Assembly: GCA_031291255.1 (NCBI GenBank)
Contig: JARLJN010000102.1
Span: 1-33,972, forward strand
DNA length: 33,972 nucleotides
Reading direction: 5' to 3'
Source: Gammaproteobacteria bacterium
Lineage (GTDB): Bacteria; Pseudomonadota; Gammaproteobacteria; DSM-16500
Shown here: piece after piece, positions 10,091 through 18,319 of the stretch
Numbering within the stretch: position 1 is the stretch's first letter
How the letters are laid out: each line of letters opens with the position of its first letter
Program-made: the position numbers and the translations under genes
The notes under the pieces: model-generated
What the model was told of the DNA's origin: nothing
The model's input: only the letters and a program-made list of their open reading frames with translations
Database searches by the model: none

Positions 10091-10119
10091 TTGACAACAC
10101 TGTCTCTAGTTCTTATAGT
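10091..10119 (+). promoter_or_regulatory. Sigma70-type promoter of gltA
   Basis: A perfect TTGACA (10091-10096), a 17-bp spacer and TATAGT (10114-10119, one mismatch to TATAAT) lie 30 bases before the gltA ATG. Transcription would start near 10126, leaving a leader of about 24 bases that contains the ribosome site AGAGGG (10135-10140). This is a near-consensus, presumably strong promoter. Confidence 0.85.
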
Positions 10120-10149
10120 TGATCTCATTATAGAAGAGGGACACTGAAA

Positions 10150-11436
10150 ATGACGGATAAAAAAGCAAAACTCATCATTGGCGATAAAACAATTGAATTA
10201 GAGGTGCTTTCCGGAACCTTAGGTTCGGATGTCGTAGACGTGAGTCCTTTGGTGAAAAATGGTTATTTCACCTATGATCCGGGGTTTTTATCCACAGCTG
10301 CCTGCGAGTCAAAAATTACTTTTATCGATGGTGATAAAGGTATTTTATTGCATAGAGGCTACACTATCGATGAACTCGCTACACAGTCTAACTTTCTTGA
10401 AGTCTGTTATTTGTTATTGAATGGTGAACTACCTACTGAACCTCAATATATAGAATTCTGCAAAACCATCAATCGCCACACCATGGTTCATGAGCAAATG
10501 CGTAATTTTTTCAATGGGTTCCGTCGCGATGCTCATCCTATGGCTGTCATGGTAGGCGTAGTTGGCGCTCTCTCCGCTTTTTACCATGACACACTAGACA
10601 TTAAAAACCCTGAACATCGAGCAACATCGGCCTTTAGACTCATCGCAAAAATGCCTACCATAGCTGCCATGTGTTATAAATATTCTGTAGGTCAGCCTTT
10701 CATGCCGCCTCAAAATCATATGTCTTATGCAGAGAATTTTTTGCATATGATGTTTGGCACACCTTGCGAAGAATATATCCCTGACCCTATAGTCTCACGA
10801 GCATTAGATCGTATTTTAATTCTACATGCTGACCACGAACAAAATGCGTCAACATCTACTGTACGTTTAGCCGGTTCAACAGGTGCTAATCCTTATGCCT
10901 GTATTTCTGCAGGTATAGGCGCTTTATGGGGGCCTGCACACGGTGGTGCCAATGAAGCTGCATTAAATATGCTGCATCAAATTGGTGATGTTTCAAATAT
11001 TCCTAAATTTATCGCAAAAGCAAAAGATCCTAATGATAAATTCAGATTAATGGGCTTTGGTCATCGCGTTTATAAAAACTATGATCCACGCGCAGCAGTC
11101 ATGCGCGAAACCTGTCATGAAGTATTAGAAGCTGTGGGAGCTCACAATGACCCCTACTTCAAAATTGCTATGGAACTCGAAAAAATTGCTCTCGAAGACC
11201 CCTATTTCATAGAAAGAAAATTATATCCGAATGTCGATTTTTATTCTGGCATCACATTAAGTGCGATAGGCATACCCACAAATATGTTTACTGTTATTTT
11301 TGCATTAGCAAGAACGATAGGATGGGTAGCGCAATGGAATGAAATGATTAGCTCTCCGTATAAACTAGGACGACCTAGACAACTTTATACTGGATCTGTA
11401 CAGCGTGGTTTTGAAAAGATGAAAGATAGAAAATAA
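10150..11436 (+). CDS. gltA: Citrate synthase (type II)
   Basis: Condenses acetyl-CoA and oxaloacetate to citrate, the entry step of the TCA cycle. The 428 residues match the hexameric, NADH-sensitive type II enzymes of Gram-negative bacteria (E. coli 427). The catalytic residues are in place: His264 in GPAHGG, His305 in [13 protein letters not shown] and Asp363 in YPNVDFYSG. The N-terminal beta domain and the [15 protein letters not shown] segment (225-239) are also present. The start is supported by AGAGGG nine bases upstream and a near-consensus promoter. It is divergent from sdhC, so the whole TCA block is read from one 307-bp control region; a palindromic repeat follows the stop by 26 bases. 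Confidence 0.98.
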   Translation: MTDKKAKLIIGDKTIELEVLSGTLGSDVVDVSPLVKNGYFTYDPGFLSTAACESKITFIDGDKGILLHRGYTIDELATQSNFLEVCYLLLNGELPTEPQYIEFCKTINRHTMVHEQMRNFFNGFRRDAHPMAVMVGVVGALSAFYHDTLDIKNPEHRATSAFRLIAKMPTIAAMCYKYSVGQPFMPPQNHMSYAENFLHMMFGTPCEEYIPDPIVSRALDRILILHADHEQNASTSTVRLAGSTGANPYACISAGIGALWGPAHGGANEAALNMLHQIGDVSNIPKFIAKAKDPNDKFRLMGFGHRVYKNYDPRAAVMRETCHEVLEAVGAHNDPYFKIAMELEKIALEDPYFIERKLYPNVDFYSGITLSAIGIPTNMFTVIFALARTIGWVAQWNEMISSPYKLGRPRQLYTGSVQRGFEKMKDRK

Positions 11437-11461
11437 AGATCTAGCATACTTCTAGTGTTAT

Positions 11462-11513
11462 GTAGGTTGGGTTGAGTGCTTTTCAACGAAACCCAACCTA
11501 CACCCAACCTACG
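11462..11513. repeat. GTAGGTTGGGTTGAG-family repeat after gltA
   Basis: GTAGGTTGGGTT (11462-11473) pairs with AACCCAACCTAC (11490-11501) around a 16-base loop, followed by a second partial copy, CCCAACCTACG. It separates the converging ends of gltA and the outer-membrane protein gene and may form a hairpin in both transcripts; no T-run follows. Confidence 0.85.
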
Positions 11514-11530
11514 CATAACACAAAAAGAGT

Positions 11531-12112
11531 TTATTTGAAGTCTTCGCCTTTATAGGAAGGATGAGGCGTTTCACCACCCATCAAAAAGCTAACTCCTAAG
11601 CTAAGCATCACATCATTTCTGCCATTTGCTGTCATGTAGAGATCACGTACTTCTCCACGCAAAGCAACGGAATCATCAAGAAATAATTGTGTTCCTAAGC
11701 CCACATTGATATTAGCTTGGTTATTTGCACTATTCGCATTGTGATTGAGATATAAGACGCCAGCACCCGCGGAAACATAAGGTTCTAACATTTGATATTT
11801 ACCAAATCGATAGAGACCATCCACGGTATAAAGGTTGCCATAAACACTACCGGTCAAATTGCTACTAGAATTATATCGAGTATGCATATGTCCATACCCT
11901 GCTTCAATTGCCCAACGCTCATCAAAATTGTAAGCCAATCTCACTGCGGGTAAAACTGCAACATTATCCAAATTACGTTTTTGAGCAAACATATAATAAT
12001 CTATTTCGGGTGTAAGCGTCACAGCACCGGGTCTATTGCCAGCAATAGAAGCTTGCGTTCCCAGCATAGCAAAACCACTTGCCATTAAAAGAAATAAGAC
12101 GGTTTTTTTCAT
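11531..12112 (-). CDS. Outer-membrane beta-barrel protein, OmpA-barrel-like
   Basis: A 193-residue exported protein: a signal peptide (about 1-24, cleavage probably after ASIA) followed by alternating strands typical of a small beta-barrel (for example VAVLPAVRLAYNF, WAIEAGYGHMHTRY, YTVDGLYRFG, MLEPYVSAGAGVLYL, INVGLGTQLFLD, VALRGEVRDLYM, VMLSLGVSFLMGG). The EPYVSAGAGV and LRGEVRDLY strands resemble the N-terminal barrel of OmpA/OprF-like proteins, but there is no C-terminal peptidoglycan-binding domain; a short hydrophilic tail (PHPSYKGEDFK) follows the last strand. It could be a structural porin or surface antigen; substrate unknown. AGGGA lies eight bases before the ATG. It follows glpK by 28 bp and may share its transcript. 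Confidence 0.75.
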   Translation of the reverse strand: MKKTVLFLLMASGFAMLGTQASIAGNRPGAVTLTPEIDYYMFAQKRNLDNVAVLPAVRLAYNFDERWAIEAGYGHMHTRYNSSSNLTGSVYGNLYTVDGLYRFGKYQMLEPYVSAGAGVLYLNHNANSANNQANINVGLGTQLFLDDSVALRGEVRDLYMTANGRNDVMLSLGVSFLMGGETPHPSYKGEDFK

Positions 12113-12140
12113 ATTGTTTTTCCCTGAAAGATAAAAATAA

Positions 12141-13628
12141 CTAACGACGAATAATAATCTTTTCTACAGCATTTTTCCAGCCAAGATAAAGATTCTCGGA
12201 TTGTTCTGGCGTAAATTTAGGAGAAAATTTTGCATTTGCTTGCCAGAGATGAGAAATTTCTTCTAACGATTGGTAAATACCTCTTTGCAAACCCGCTAAA
12301 AAAGCAGCACCTAAAGCAGATGTTTCAATACAAGCAGGTCTCTGAACAACAACGCCTAAAATATTAGATAAAAATTGCAGTAACCAATCATTAACAACCA
12401 TTCCACCATCAACACGCAAGGTTGTAATGTCTTCTATACCATCAAGTTTCATACAAGTTAATAAATCACGTGTTTGATAACAGACAGCTTCTAAACCCGC
12501 CCTAACTATATGCTCAACACGAGTGTTACGTGTCAAACCTAATAAAGCCCCACGCGCTTCTGAATCCCAATAAGGTGCGCCCAAACCAGTAAATGCAGGA
12601 ACAAAATAAACGCCGGCAGCATCATCTATACTGCCTGCCATCACATGACTATCAGCAACATTTGCTATTAAATTCAAACTGTCACGTAACCATTTTAATG
12701 TAACACCTGCAGAAAAAATACTGCCTTCTAAACCATAGGTCACTTTTCCTTTTAAACGATAAGCTATGGTTGAAATCAATTTATTTTTTGATACTAAACA
12801 TTGATCACCTGTATTCAACAACATAAAACAACCTGTGCCATAAGTTGCTTTAATCATACCTGGCGAGAAACAAGCTTGACCTACTGTTGCCGCTTGTTGA
12901 TCTCCTATCATTGCAGTGATAGGAATTTCAAAACCTAAAATATCACTAGAGATAACACCATATTGATCAGCGCTATCTAATACCACAGGCAATAAGGTAT
13001 CCGGTATATTAAATGCTTTTAAAAGCTCACTATCCCAACACTGTGTGTGAATATTATATAATAATGTACGAGAAGCATTCGTGGCATCAGTCGCATGCAT
13101 TTTACCTTTAGTCAGTTTCCACAACAAAAATGTATCCACTGTTCCAAAAACCAACTCACCACGCTCTGCTCGCAATCTTGCATTAGGAACATTATCGAGT
13201 ATCCAAGCTATTTTGCTAGCTGAAAAATAAGGATCTAGCATCAACCCCGTTTTTGATTGGATAGTTGTATTGATTGCTTCTTCTCTGAGTTTTTTACAAT
13301 ATTCTGCAGTTCGACTATCCTGCCAAACGATAGCCGGATAAACACATTCGCCTGTTTTTTTATCCCAAATCAGCGTTGTTTCACGTTGGTTTGTAATACC
13401 AACAGCCGCTATATCTTTTGCTGATAACTGTGCAGTAAGTAAAACTTGTTTACAGCAGATCAGCGTATTACTCCATATTCCTAAGGGACTTTGTTCAACC
13501 CAACCATCATGTGGGTATTGCTGTGCTAATTCAATTTGATGCTGGGCAACAAGCTGACCCTGATGATTAAAAATAATTGCGCGCGAACTCGTCGTACCTT
13601 GATCTATAGATAACAAAAAAGTCGTCAT
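12141..13628 (-). CDS. glpK: Glycerol kinase
   Basis: Phosphorylates glycerol to sn-glycerol 3-phosphate with ATP in the cytoplasm. A 495-residue FGGY-family kinase: N-terminal phosphate loop SIDQGTTSSR (7-16), glycerol-binding Arg82-Glu83 in TNQRETTLIWD, VWQDSRT, the catalytic Asp in IGDQQAATVGQ, and the C-terminal FGGY signature around VDGGMVVNDWLLQF. AGGGTA lies about seven bases before the ATG. It is divergent from glpD, the next enzyme of the pathway, across a 213-bp gap; no glpF transporter or glpR regulator is present here. Together with GlpD it feeds glycerol into glycolysis/gluconeogenesis as dihydroxyacetone phosphate. Confidence 0.97.
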   Translation of the reverse strand: MTTFLLSIDQGTTSSRAIIFNHQGQLVAQHQIELAQQYPHDGWVEQSPLGIWSNTLICCKQVLLTAQLSAKDIAAVGITNQRETTLIWDKKTGECVYPAIVWQDSRTAEYCKKLREEAINTTIQSKTGLMLDPYFSASKIAWILDNVPNARLRAERGELVFGTVDTFLLWKLTKGKMHATDATNASRTLLYNIHTQCWDSELLKAFNIPDTLLPVVLDSADQYGVISSDILGFEIPITAMIGDQQAATVGQACFSPGMIKATYGTGCFMLLNTGDQCLVSKNKLISTIAYRLKGKVTYGLEGSIFSAGVTLKWLRDSLNLIANVADSHVMAGSIDDAAGVYFVPAFTGLGAPYWDSEARGALLGLTRNTRVEHIVRAGLEAVCYQTRDLLTCMKLDGIEDITTLRVDGGMVVNDWLLQFLSNILGVVVQRPACIETSALGAAFLAGLQRGIYQSLEEISHLWQANAKFSPKFTPEQSENLYLGWKNAVEKIIIRR

Positions 13629-13681
13629 GATTTACCCTAAATGTACCAATTAAAAATAGATGCTATAGTATAGTTTGGGAT

Positions 13682-13762
13682 GTAGCCCGGATTGAGCGTT
13701 GCGAAAATCCGGGATTCCTGGTGTCGCTACCCCGGATTTCCGCAGCGCTCAATCCGAGCTAC
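13682..13762. repeat. GTAGCCCGGATTGAGCG-family palindrome between glpK and glpD
   Basis: A GTAGCCCGGATTGAGCGTTG arm and a right arm ending AGCGCTCAATCCGAGCTAC pair almost throughout, with inner AAATCCGGG/CCCGGATTT. As at 9977-10068, it sits in the gap of a divergent gene pair. An open frame from 13721 to 13906 is read through it and is not a gene. Confidence 0.9.
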
Positions 13763-13841
13763 ATTCTTTTTAGCTGTACTCTGATTATAGTTCACCAGAG
13801 TAGTCTTGTCCCTTGTATTGAAAACATAGTGAGAATTCAGG

Positions 13842-15323
13842 ATGAATTCAGAATTAGACATTTTAATTATAGGCGGCGGCATAAATGGCATGGGAATTGC
13901 CGCTGATGCTGCGGGACGTGGATTATCTGTATTAGTTTGCGAAAAAAATGATATAGCTTCAGCAACCTCGTCAGCTAGCAGTAAATTAATTCATGGTGGA
14001 TTACGTTACTTAGAACACTATGACTTTAGATTGGTAAGAAGAGCCTTGCTAGAGCGTGAAAATTTATTACGTCTAGCACCTCATTTGATTTCTCCATTAG
14101 AATTTATTTTACCTTATGAAAAAAATTTACGACCCGGTTGGTTAATCCGTATAGGATTATTTTTATATGATCATTTAACATTTAATTCCTCGCTTCCATC
14201 TTCGAAAAAAATAAATCTCAAAAATGATGCACGCGGTGATGCATTAAATTCAACATTTGAAACAGGATTTTCTTATTTCGATTGTCGTACAGATGATGCA
14301 AGATTAGTTATTTTGAATGCGCTTTCTGCAAAAGAAAATGGCGCAACTATTTTAACGCGCACTGAATTCATATCCGCGCGTTATGAAAATAAAAAATGGA
14401 TGGTTATTTTAAAAGATAATAAAACTCAAGAAATGCAAACTTACTATTCTAAAGTGTTAGTTAATGCAACTGGCCCGTGGGTCATGGATACACAAAAAAA
14501 AGTGATTTCTCAAACTAAGCTATTAGTCAATTTAGTTAAAGGAAGCCACATCGTTATTCCAAAACTCTATGAGGGAGATTTTGCTTACATACTGCAAAAC
14601 AAAGATAAACGCGTAGTCTTTATTATTCCATATGAAAATAATTTTACGTTAATTGGCACTACAGATGTCGCATCTTCAGAAAATTTTGACATGAAGATAT
14701 CTCTGGATGAAGAAAAATATTTGTTAGATACGATAAACTTTTATCTGAAAAAACTTATCACTCGCACTGATATCGTTTGGTCTTTTTCAGGTATACGCTC
14801 TTTACAAAGTGATACTGAAAATAAATTATCCGCCATCACTAGAGATTATAAATTCGAGCTAATAGACAACATGGCTTTATTAACCGTCATCAGTGGAAAA
14901 CTAACAACCTATAGATGTTTAGCGCAAGATGCAGTAGATCAACTTCATAAATTTTTTCCTAATTTGAATCCTTCAGAAACATTACACACACAGCTGCCAG
15001 GCGGAGATATTAAAAATAGAAATTTTAGAGCATTTTTGAAAAATTTTTGTGAAGAATATGCTTGGCTTCCTACAGATATTGCAACACGTTATGCAAAAAA
15101 TTACGGAACACGAGCAAAACTTTTATTACAAAATAAAAATTCTATGAATGATTTAGGTGAAAATTTTTCGCATGGCTTATATGAAAATGAAGTTCGTTAT
15201 TTAATGCAAGAAGAATGGGCGCAGACTAGTGAAGATATTTTATGGCGTCGCACTAAATTAGGTTTGTACTTTACAAAAAATGATACTAATAAATTAGATG
15301 ATTGGATTGCAAAGCAAACCTAA
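13842..15323 (+). CDS. glpD: Aerobic glycerol-3-phosphate dehydrogenase
   Basis: FAD enzyme of the inner-membrane surface that oxidises glycerol 3-phosphate to dihydroxyacetone phosphate and passes electrons to quinone. 493 residues (E. coli 501). The FAD fold IIGGGINGMGIAADAAGRG (glycines 11-13, 16, 18) is followed by the family signature SSASSKLIHGGLRYLEHYD, then VNATGPWV, LVKGSHIV and the C-terminal GKLTTYRCLAQDAV. The ATG at 13842 gives the standard short leader before the FAD fold; GTGAGAA lies about eight bases upstream. It is divergent from glpK; a palindromic repeat begins five bases after the stop and may protect or end the transcript. The gene is noticeably richer in AAA/AAT codons than the TCA genes. 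Confidence 0.96.
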   Translation: MNSELDILIIGGGINGMGIAADAAGRGLSVLVCEKNDIASATSSASSKLIHGGLRYLEHYDFRLVRRALLERENLLRLAPHLISPLEFILPYEKNLRPGWLIRIGLFLYDHLTFNSSLPSSKKINLKNDARGDALNSTFETGFSYFDCRTDDARLVILNALSAKENGATILTRTEFISARYENKKWMVILKDNKTQEMQTYYSKVLVNATGPWVMDTQKKVISQTKLLVNLVKGSHIVIPKLYEGDFAYILQNKDKRVVFIIPYENNFTLIGTTDVASSENFDMKISLDEEKYLLDTINFYLKKLITRTDIVWSFSGIRSLQSDTENKLSAITRDYKFELIDNMALLTVISGKLTTYRCLAQDAVDQLHKFFPNLNPSETLHTQLPGGDIKNRNFRAFLKNFCEEYAWLPTDIATRYAKNYGTRAKLLLQNKNSMNDLGENFSHGLYENEVRYLMQEEWAQTSEDILWRRTKLGLYFTKNDTNKLDDWIAKQT

Positions 15324-15328
15324 CCCTC

Positions 15329-15358
15329 CCCGGATTCGCTGCGCTTAATCCGGGCTAC
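15329..15358. repeat. GTAGCCCGGATT-family single palindrome after glpD
   Basis: CCCGGATT (15329-15336) and AATCCGGG (15347-15354) flank CGCTGCGCTT, with the family's GCTAC end to 15358. It has the same form as the units in the sucB-sucC gap (2333-2485), which have AAGCGCAGCG centres. Confidence 0.85.
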
Positions 15359-15390
15359 AAAAACATTATCGTATTTCGTTTCATTTCTTT

Positions 15391-15430
15391 GTAGCGTGGA
15401 CACAAAGGCGTTCAGCGCCGTGTCCGCGAG
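15391..15430. repeat. GTAGCGTGGAC-family palindrome
   Basis: GTAGCGTGGACAC and GTGTCCGCGAG arms surround AAAGGCGTTCAGCGCC. A related unit lies at 32726-32764 in opposite orientation. Both lie next to a GTAGCCCGGA-family unit. The rest of the 15324-15530 gap shows no clear signal apart from the ribosome site of the following gene. Confidence 0.7.
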
Positions 15431-15530
15431 GTTTTCCTCACAACGCTATAAAACACTTGTTATCTCCCCTTTTCCTGTTTATTCTGCGTAAGCATTTTAA
15501 ACAGAGTAAGAAAAATAATTGGAGAAACCT

Positions 15531-15935
15531 ATGTTATTGAAAAAAAGTAAAATAATTTGCACTTTACTCGGTGCTAGTTTATTAGCTTTACCTATAATTG
15601 CATCAGCAGCATTAACAATTGTGAACAATACCTCTCATGACTCTACTACCATTATTAATAATACTTGCTCAACCGCAATAGGATCTGATGGTATTACACA
15701 TCCCCACTCAGTCAATCAAGTGTCTGATATGAATATACGCTTGGTTTGTTTTATGACACCGAATAATTGCGTTGCTGACGTAAGAATGACAGCTGACTGC
15801 TCTGGTGAATCCGTAGCAACCGTAGTGTATGACGTTGATAGTGGTGTGAAACAAGCTACATTAACACCTGCTGGCGCGCTTGCTGGATACAGACTCAGTC
15901 ATTCAGGTAATGCTATACAATTTGATGGTAATTAA
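15531..15935 (+). CDS. Small secreted four-cysteine protein, function unknown
   Basis: I do not recognise a family. The ATG at 15531 has GGAGA six bases upstream; the frame continues to a TTG at 15519, which lacks that support. The 134-residue product has a clear signal peptide (LLKKSK, a hydrophobic core to about residue 25, cleavage at ASA-A, about 26/27). The mature part, about 108 residues, is rich in Asn, Thr, Ser and Ala, begins LTIVNNTSHDSTTIINN and has four cysteines (46, 73, 80, 90) that could form two disulfides. Predicted strands suggest a small periplasmic or extracellular beta-sandwich. It stands alone between glpD and fadL, converging on fadL across a palindrome. Effector, adhesin or inhibitor roles are possible but unsupported. 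Confidence 0.8.
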   Translation: MLLKKSKIICTLLGASLLALPIIASAALTIVNNTSHDSTTIINNTCSTAIGSDGITHPHSVNQVSDMNIRLVCFMTPNNCVADVRMTADCSGESVATVVYDVDSGVKQATLTPAGALAGYRLSHSGNAIQFDGN

Positions 15936-15952
15936 TTTTTTTGTCGTAGTGT

Positions 15953-15985
15953 AGTGGATTAGAGCCGCAAGGAGTCTAATCCACT
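15953..15985. repeat. Palindrome between convergent genes, possible bidirectional terminator
   Basis: AGTGGATTAGA (15953-15963) and TCTAATCCACT (15975-15985) form a perfect 11-bp stem with an 11-base loop, between the converging ends of the secreted protein gene and fadL. The GTGGATTAG core resembles the GTGGATTAGG arms of the in-frame element at 27251-27360, so it may be a decayed member of that family. Confidence 0.6.
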
Positions 15986-15997
15986 TAATTTAAATTA

Positions 15998-17323
15998 TTA
16001 CGCTATATCCCACGTCACTTGCGCACCCAACACATCTGCACTTCCATTTTCTAATCCGTTTGTTGTCACTACTACAGAACCAGCAGGTTGTGGAGGCGGA
16101 TTGACAGTTGTTTTATTTGGGAAGAATAAATGTGTCCAACCCATATCAAATCCTATGGTCTTTGTTGCTTGATAATGTCCGCCTAGTGCTAATGCGTAGC
16201 GATTATTATCGGGTATTTGAACGTTTCTATATTTAGTAGGCACAGGTGATTCATCAAAACCCACACCACTACGTAACGTAAATTTCTCTGTCGCTGCATA
16301 TTCTGAACCCACTGAAAAATTCCAGGTATTTTTATAACTTGCAGGAATATTCACTATAATTTTATTGCTAGCAGCTGAGCTTTGAACGCCAGAAAAATTT
16401 TGAATTCGTATTCTTTTAAAAACGGTCCATTGCGTAAATATTGCTGATCCCATTAAAGCCCACTGAGGATTTAATTGATGATATAAGCTCAACGTCGTAT
16501 AAGCAGGCAAGGTAAGAGCAACTAATGCATTTGTTGAAACAATTGGGCCTTTATTAAAAAAGTTTGCAACAGGTCCTGTTGCTTTACTGGTGCCTCTCAG
16601 ATGATGTACAACTTGAGAATTATAAGCAAGACCTACACGCGTGCTAGGTATAAATTGATAAAGCATACCTCCATGTAAACCATAACCTATACTGCGACCT
16701 TTGGTCATGCTTTCTGTATCTGAATTAGGACCCAATGCACCTAAAGCGCCTTGAAATGAAAACTGGGCACTCGCTCTTTGCCAATCCAAGCCTAAACCGA
16801 CAGAAAAATTCTTCGCAAGATTTACAGCAAAAGCAGGACTGATATCAACAACTCGTATTTGGCTGGAAATAGCCGCATAACGTAATGAACTTGTTCTACC
16901 GTATTCTGTCTTCAATCCAAATGGCGCAACAATGCTGAAACCAAATCCTATCTTATCATTGATAGGAGAGACATAATGCAAATCTGGAACATTCGTAAAA
17001 CCTCCACCTTGCGCCGTGGCATTGGGTGGTAAAGAGGTAAGCGTGTTAAGAGCAACTGTGCCTTTGTATCTGAAATCACTTAGTATGGCTACATCACCAA
17101 ACACAATTTGTTGATGGTTAAAACGTGTGATACCTGCAGGATTGTACCAAGAAGTAGAAGCATCATTTGCTTGCGCAGAACGGCCCGCATGATAATCACC
17201 TATGCTCGCTCCATCCTGTTCCCACAATTGAAATCCAGATGCAAACGAACCACTAGATAATCCTAGAACTCCGCCAACACACATTAGCTGCAGTAACTTC
17301 TTTACTGCAAAACGCTTAGCCAT
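15998..17323 (-). CDS. fadL: FadL-type outer-membrane fatty acid/hydrophobic compound channel
   Basis: OMPP1/FadL/TodX family beta-barrel that brings long-chain fatty acids or other hydrophobic molecules across the outer membrane. 441 residues (E. coli FadL 446). A signal peptide (about 1-28, ending FAS) is followed by the family N-terminal hatch SGFQLWEQDGASIGDYHAG and the NPAGI motif at about residue 60, then many amphipathic strands and a C-terminal strand ending TWDIA. GGGAGA lies about seven bases before the ATG. It is monocistronic and near the fad genes at 18320-24119, which supports a fatty-acid role, but aromatic hydrocarbon channels share this fold, so the symbol marks a family rather than a proven substrate. 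Confidence 0.85.
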   Translation of the reverse strand: MAKRFAVKKLLQLMCVGGVLGLSSGSFASGFQLWEQDGASIGDYHAGRSAQANDASTSWYNPAGITRFNHQQIVFGDVAILSDFRYKGTVALNTLTSLPPNATAQGGGFTNVPDLHYVSPINDKIGFGFSIVAPFGLKTEYGRTSSLRYAAISSQIRVVDISPAFAVNLAKNFSVGLGLDWQRASAQFSFQGALGALGPNSDTESMTKGRSIGYGLHGGMLYQFIPSTRVGLAYNSQVVHHLRGTSKATGPVANFFNKGPIVSTNALVALTLPAYTTLSLYHQLNPQWALMGSAIFTQWTVFKRIRIQNFSGVQSSAASNKIIVNIPASYKNTWNFSVGSEYAATEKFTLRSGVGFDESPVPTKYRNVQIPDNNRYALALGGHYQATKTIGFDMGWTHLFFPNKTTVNPPPQPAGSVVVTTNGLENGSADVLGAQVTWDIA

Positions 17324-17379
17324 GTAGATATCTCCCTACATTGAAATGTTTAATACATTTGGTTAATGAAAGTTGCAAG

Positions 17380-17394
17380 AACACTTAAAGTGTT
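17380..17394. promoter_or_regulatory. Palindrome upstream of fadL, possible operator
   Basis: AACACT, TAA, AGTGTT: a perfect 6-bp inverted repeat 57-71 bases before the fadL ATG, in the fadL/peroxiredoxin-like divergent gap. The position suits a repressor site, but it does not fit a FadR site that I can recognise and may be chance. Confidence 0.25.
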
Positions 17395-17510
17395 TAAAAT
17401 AACGTCATGATTAATGGTGCTTTTATAATTTAATCTAGGATACCGTATTCCATTAACAAAACAATATTTTTATCATATTATCAATGAATTTTATTAAGAG
17501 GATTTTTAAC

Positions 17511-18068
17511 ATGGCAGAAACACTTTCTTCAATGAAAGCCTTGGGATATGCAGCTCCTGACTTTCATTTACTCGATGTACGCACCCATAAAATGGTTTCA
17601 TTGCACGAACTCAAATCACCTATTGCAACAGTCATTATGTTTATTTGTAATCACTGTCCTTACGTCAAACATATACAAAAAAAATTAGTTGACGTTGCAA
17701 ACAAATATAAAGAAAAAAATATTTCATTTATTGCAATTAGTTCAAATGACGCAGAAAAATATCCTGCTGATGCGCCAGATAAAATGAAAATTGAAGCGGA
17801 AAAAAATGATTATCCTTTTCCATATTTGTATGATGAAACACAAAAAGTTGCTCGTGATTATTTAGCAGCTTGCACACCTGACTTTTTTATTTTTGACAAT
17901 CAACTACACTGCGTTTATCAAGGACGCTTTGATGCAGCTACACCAGGAAATCAAAAGCCTGTTACAGGAGAAGATTTATCAAATGCGTTAGACCACATAC
18001 TTGCTAATAAACCCGTAGATACAGACCAAAAGCCTAGCATGGGTTGCAATATAAAATGGAAAAAATAA
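17511..18068 (+). CDS. Peroxiredoxin-like thioredoxin-fold protein
   Basis: 185 residues from the ATG at 17511, which has GAGGA eight bases upstream; an earlier ATG at 17484 lacks this. A thioredoxin/AhpC-TSA fold of the group often called PRX-like 1. The N-terminal PDFHLLDV...VSL strand pair is followed by the redox-type motif CNHCPYV (Cys46, Cys49), then ISFIAISSND, the YLYDETQKVARDY segment and the cis-Pro loop ACTPDFFIFD. There is no signal peptide, so it is cytoplasmic. Likely a thiol reductase or peroxidase in oxidative defence; its partner is unknown. It is divergent from fadL, and a 37-bp-stem hairpin lies 45 bases after its stop. Confidence 0.85.
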   Translation: MAETLSSMKALGYAAPDFHLLDVRTHKMVSLHELKSPIATVIMFICNHCPYVKHIQKKLVDVANKYKEKNISFIAISSNDAEKYPADAPDKMKIEAEKNDYPFPYLYDETQKVARDYLAACTPDFFIFDNQLHCVYQGRFDAATPGNQKPVTGEDLSNALDHILANKPVDTDQKPSMGCNIKWKK

Positions 18069-18112
18069 ATATAATGCCCCAGCTTTTTCTATAAATTACA
18101 AATGCAAGTTAT

Positions 18113-18206
18113 AGGAGAATAAGGTTTTCTTTTTTTTAAATCCCCAACAACTATGCAAGACTGCTGACTTGTTGGGGATTTAAAAAAAAGAAAACCTTGT
18201 TCTCCT
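18113..18206. terminator. Very long hairpin between convergent genes, probable bidirectional terminator
   Basis: The arms 18113-18149 and 18170-18206 are inverted copies: 36 of 37 positions pair exactly and one is a G-T (wobble) pair, around a 20-base loop. The outer part of each arm holds an eight-base T or A run, so transcripts from either side contain AAATCCCCAACA...TGTTGGGGATTT followed by a run of U broken only by later stem bases. This suits a terminator for both the peroxiredoxin-like gene and fadB. The stem is much longer than an ordinary terminator. Confidence 0.65.
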
Positions 18207-18218
18207 GTCCTCAGTTAT

Positions 18219-18309
18219 GTTGGGTTTCGTAAAAGACACTCAACCCAACCTACCCCAACCTACATACTCAGATGAATCCCGGATTTTCGCAATGCTCAAT
18301 CCGGGCTAC
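18219..18309. repeat. Adjacent GTAGGTTGGG-family and GTAGCCCGGATT-family repeats
   Basis: 18219-18263 holds TGTTGGGTTTCGT...CACTCAACCCAACCTAC plus a second partial CCCAACCTAC. 18277-18309 holds TCCCGGATTTTCGCAATGCTCAATCCGGGCTAC (given here in two parts: TCCCGGATTTTCGCAATG and CTCAATCCGGGCTAC). They stand side by side just past the fadB stop, the same pairing of families as at 33801-33892. Confidence 0.85.
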
Positions 18310-18319
18310 AAAAATAGCA

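Noticed and set aside
9901..10128. 75-residue open frame on the minus strand between sdhC and gltA
   Set aside because: It is read through a palindromic repeat and both divergent promoters; it has no ribosome site and no protein-like composition.
13721..13906. 61-residue open frame overlapping the glpD start
   Set aside because: It begins inside a repeat and overlaps glpD out of frame.
15519..15530. TTG start for the small secreted protein
   Set aside because: The ATG at 15531 has GGAGA at good spacing and gives a standard signal peptide; the TTG overlaps that ribosome site.
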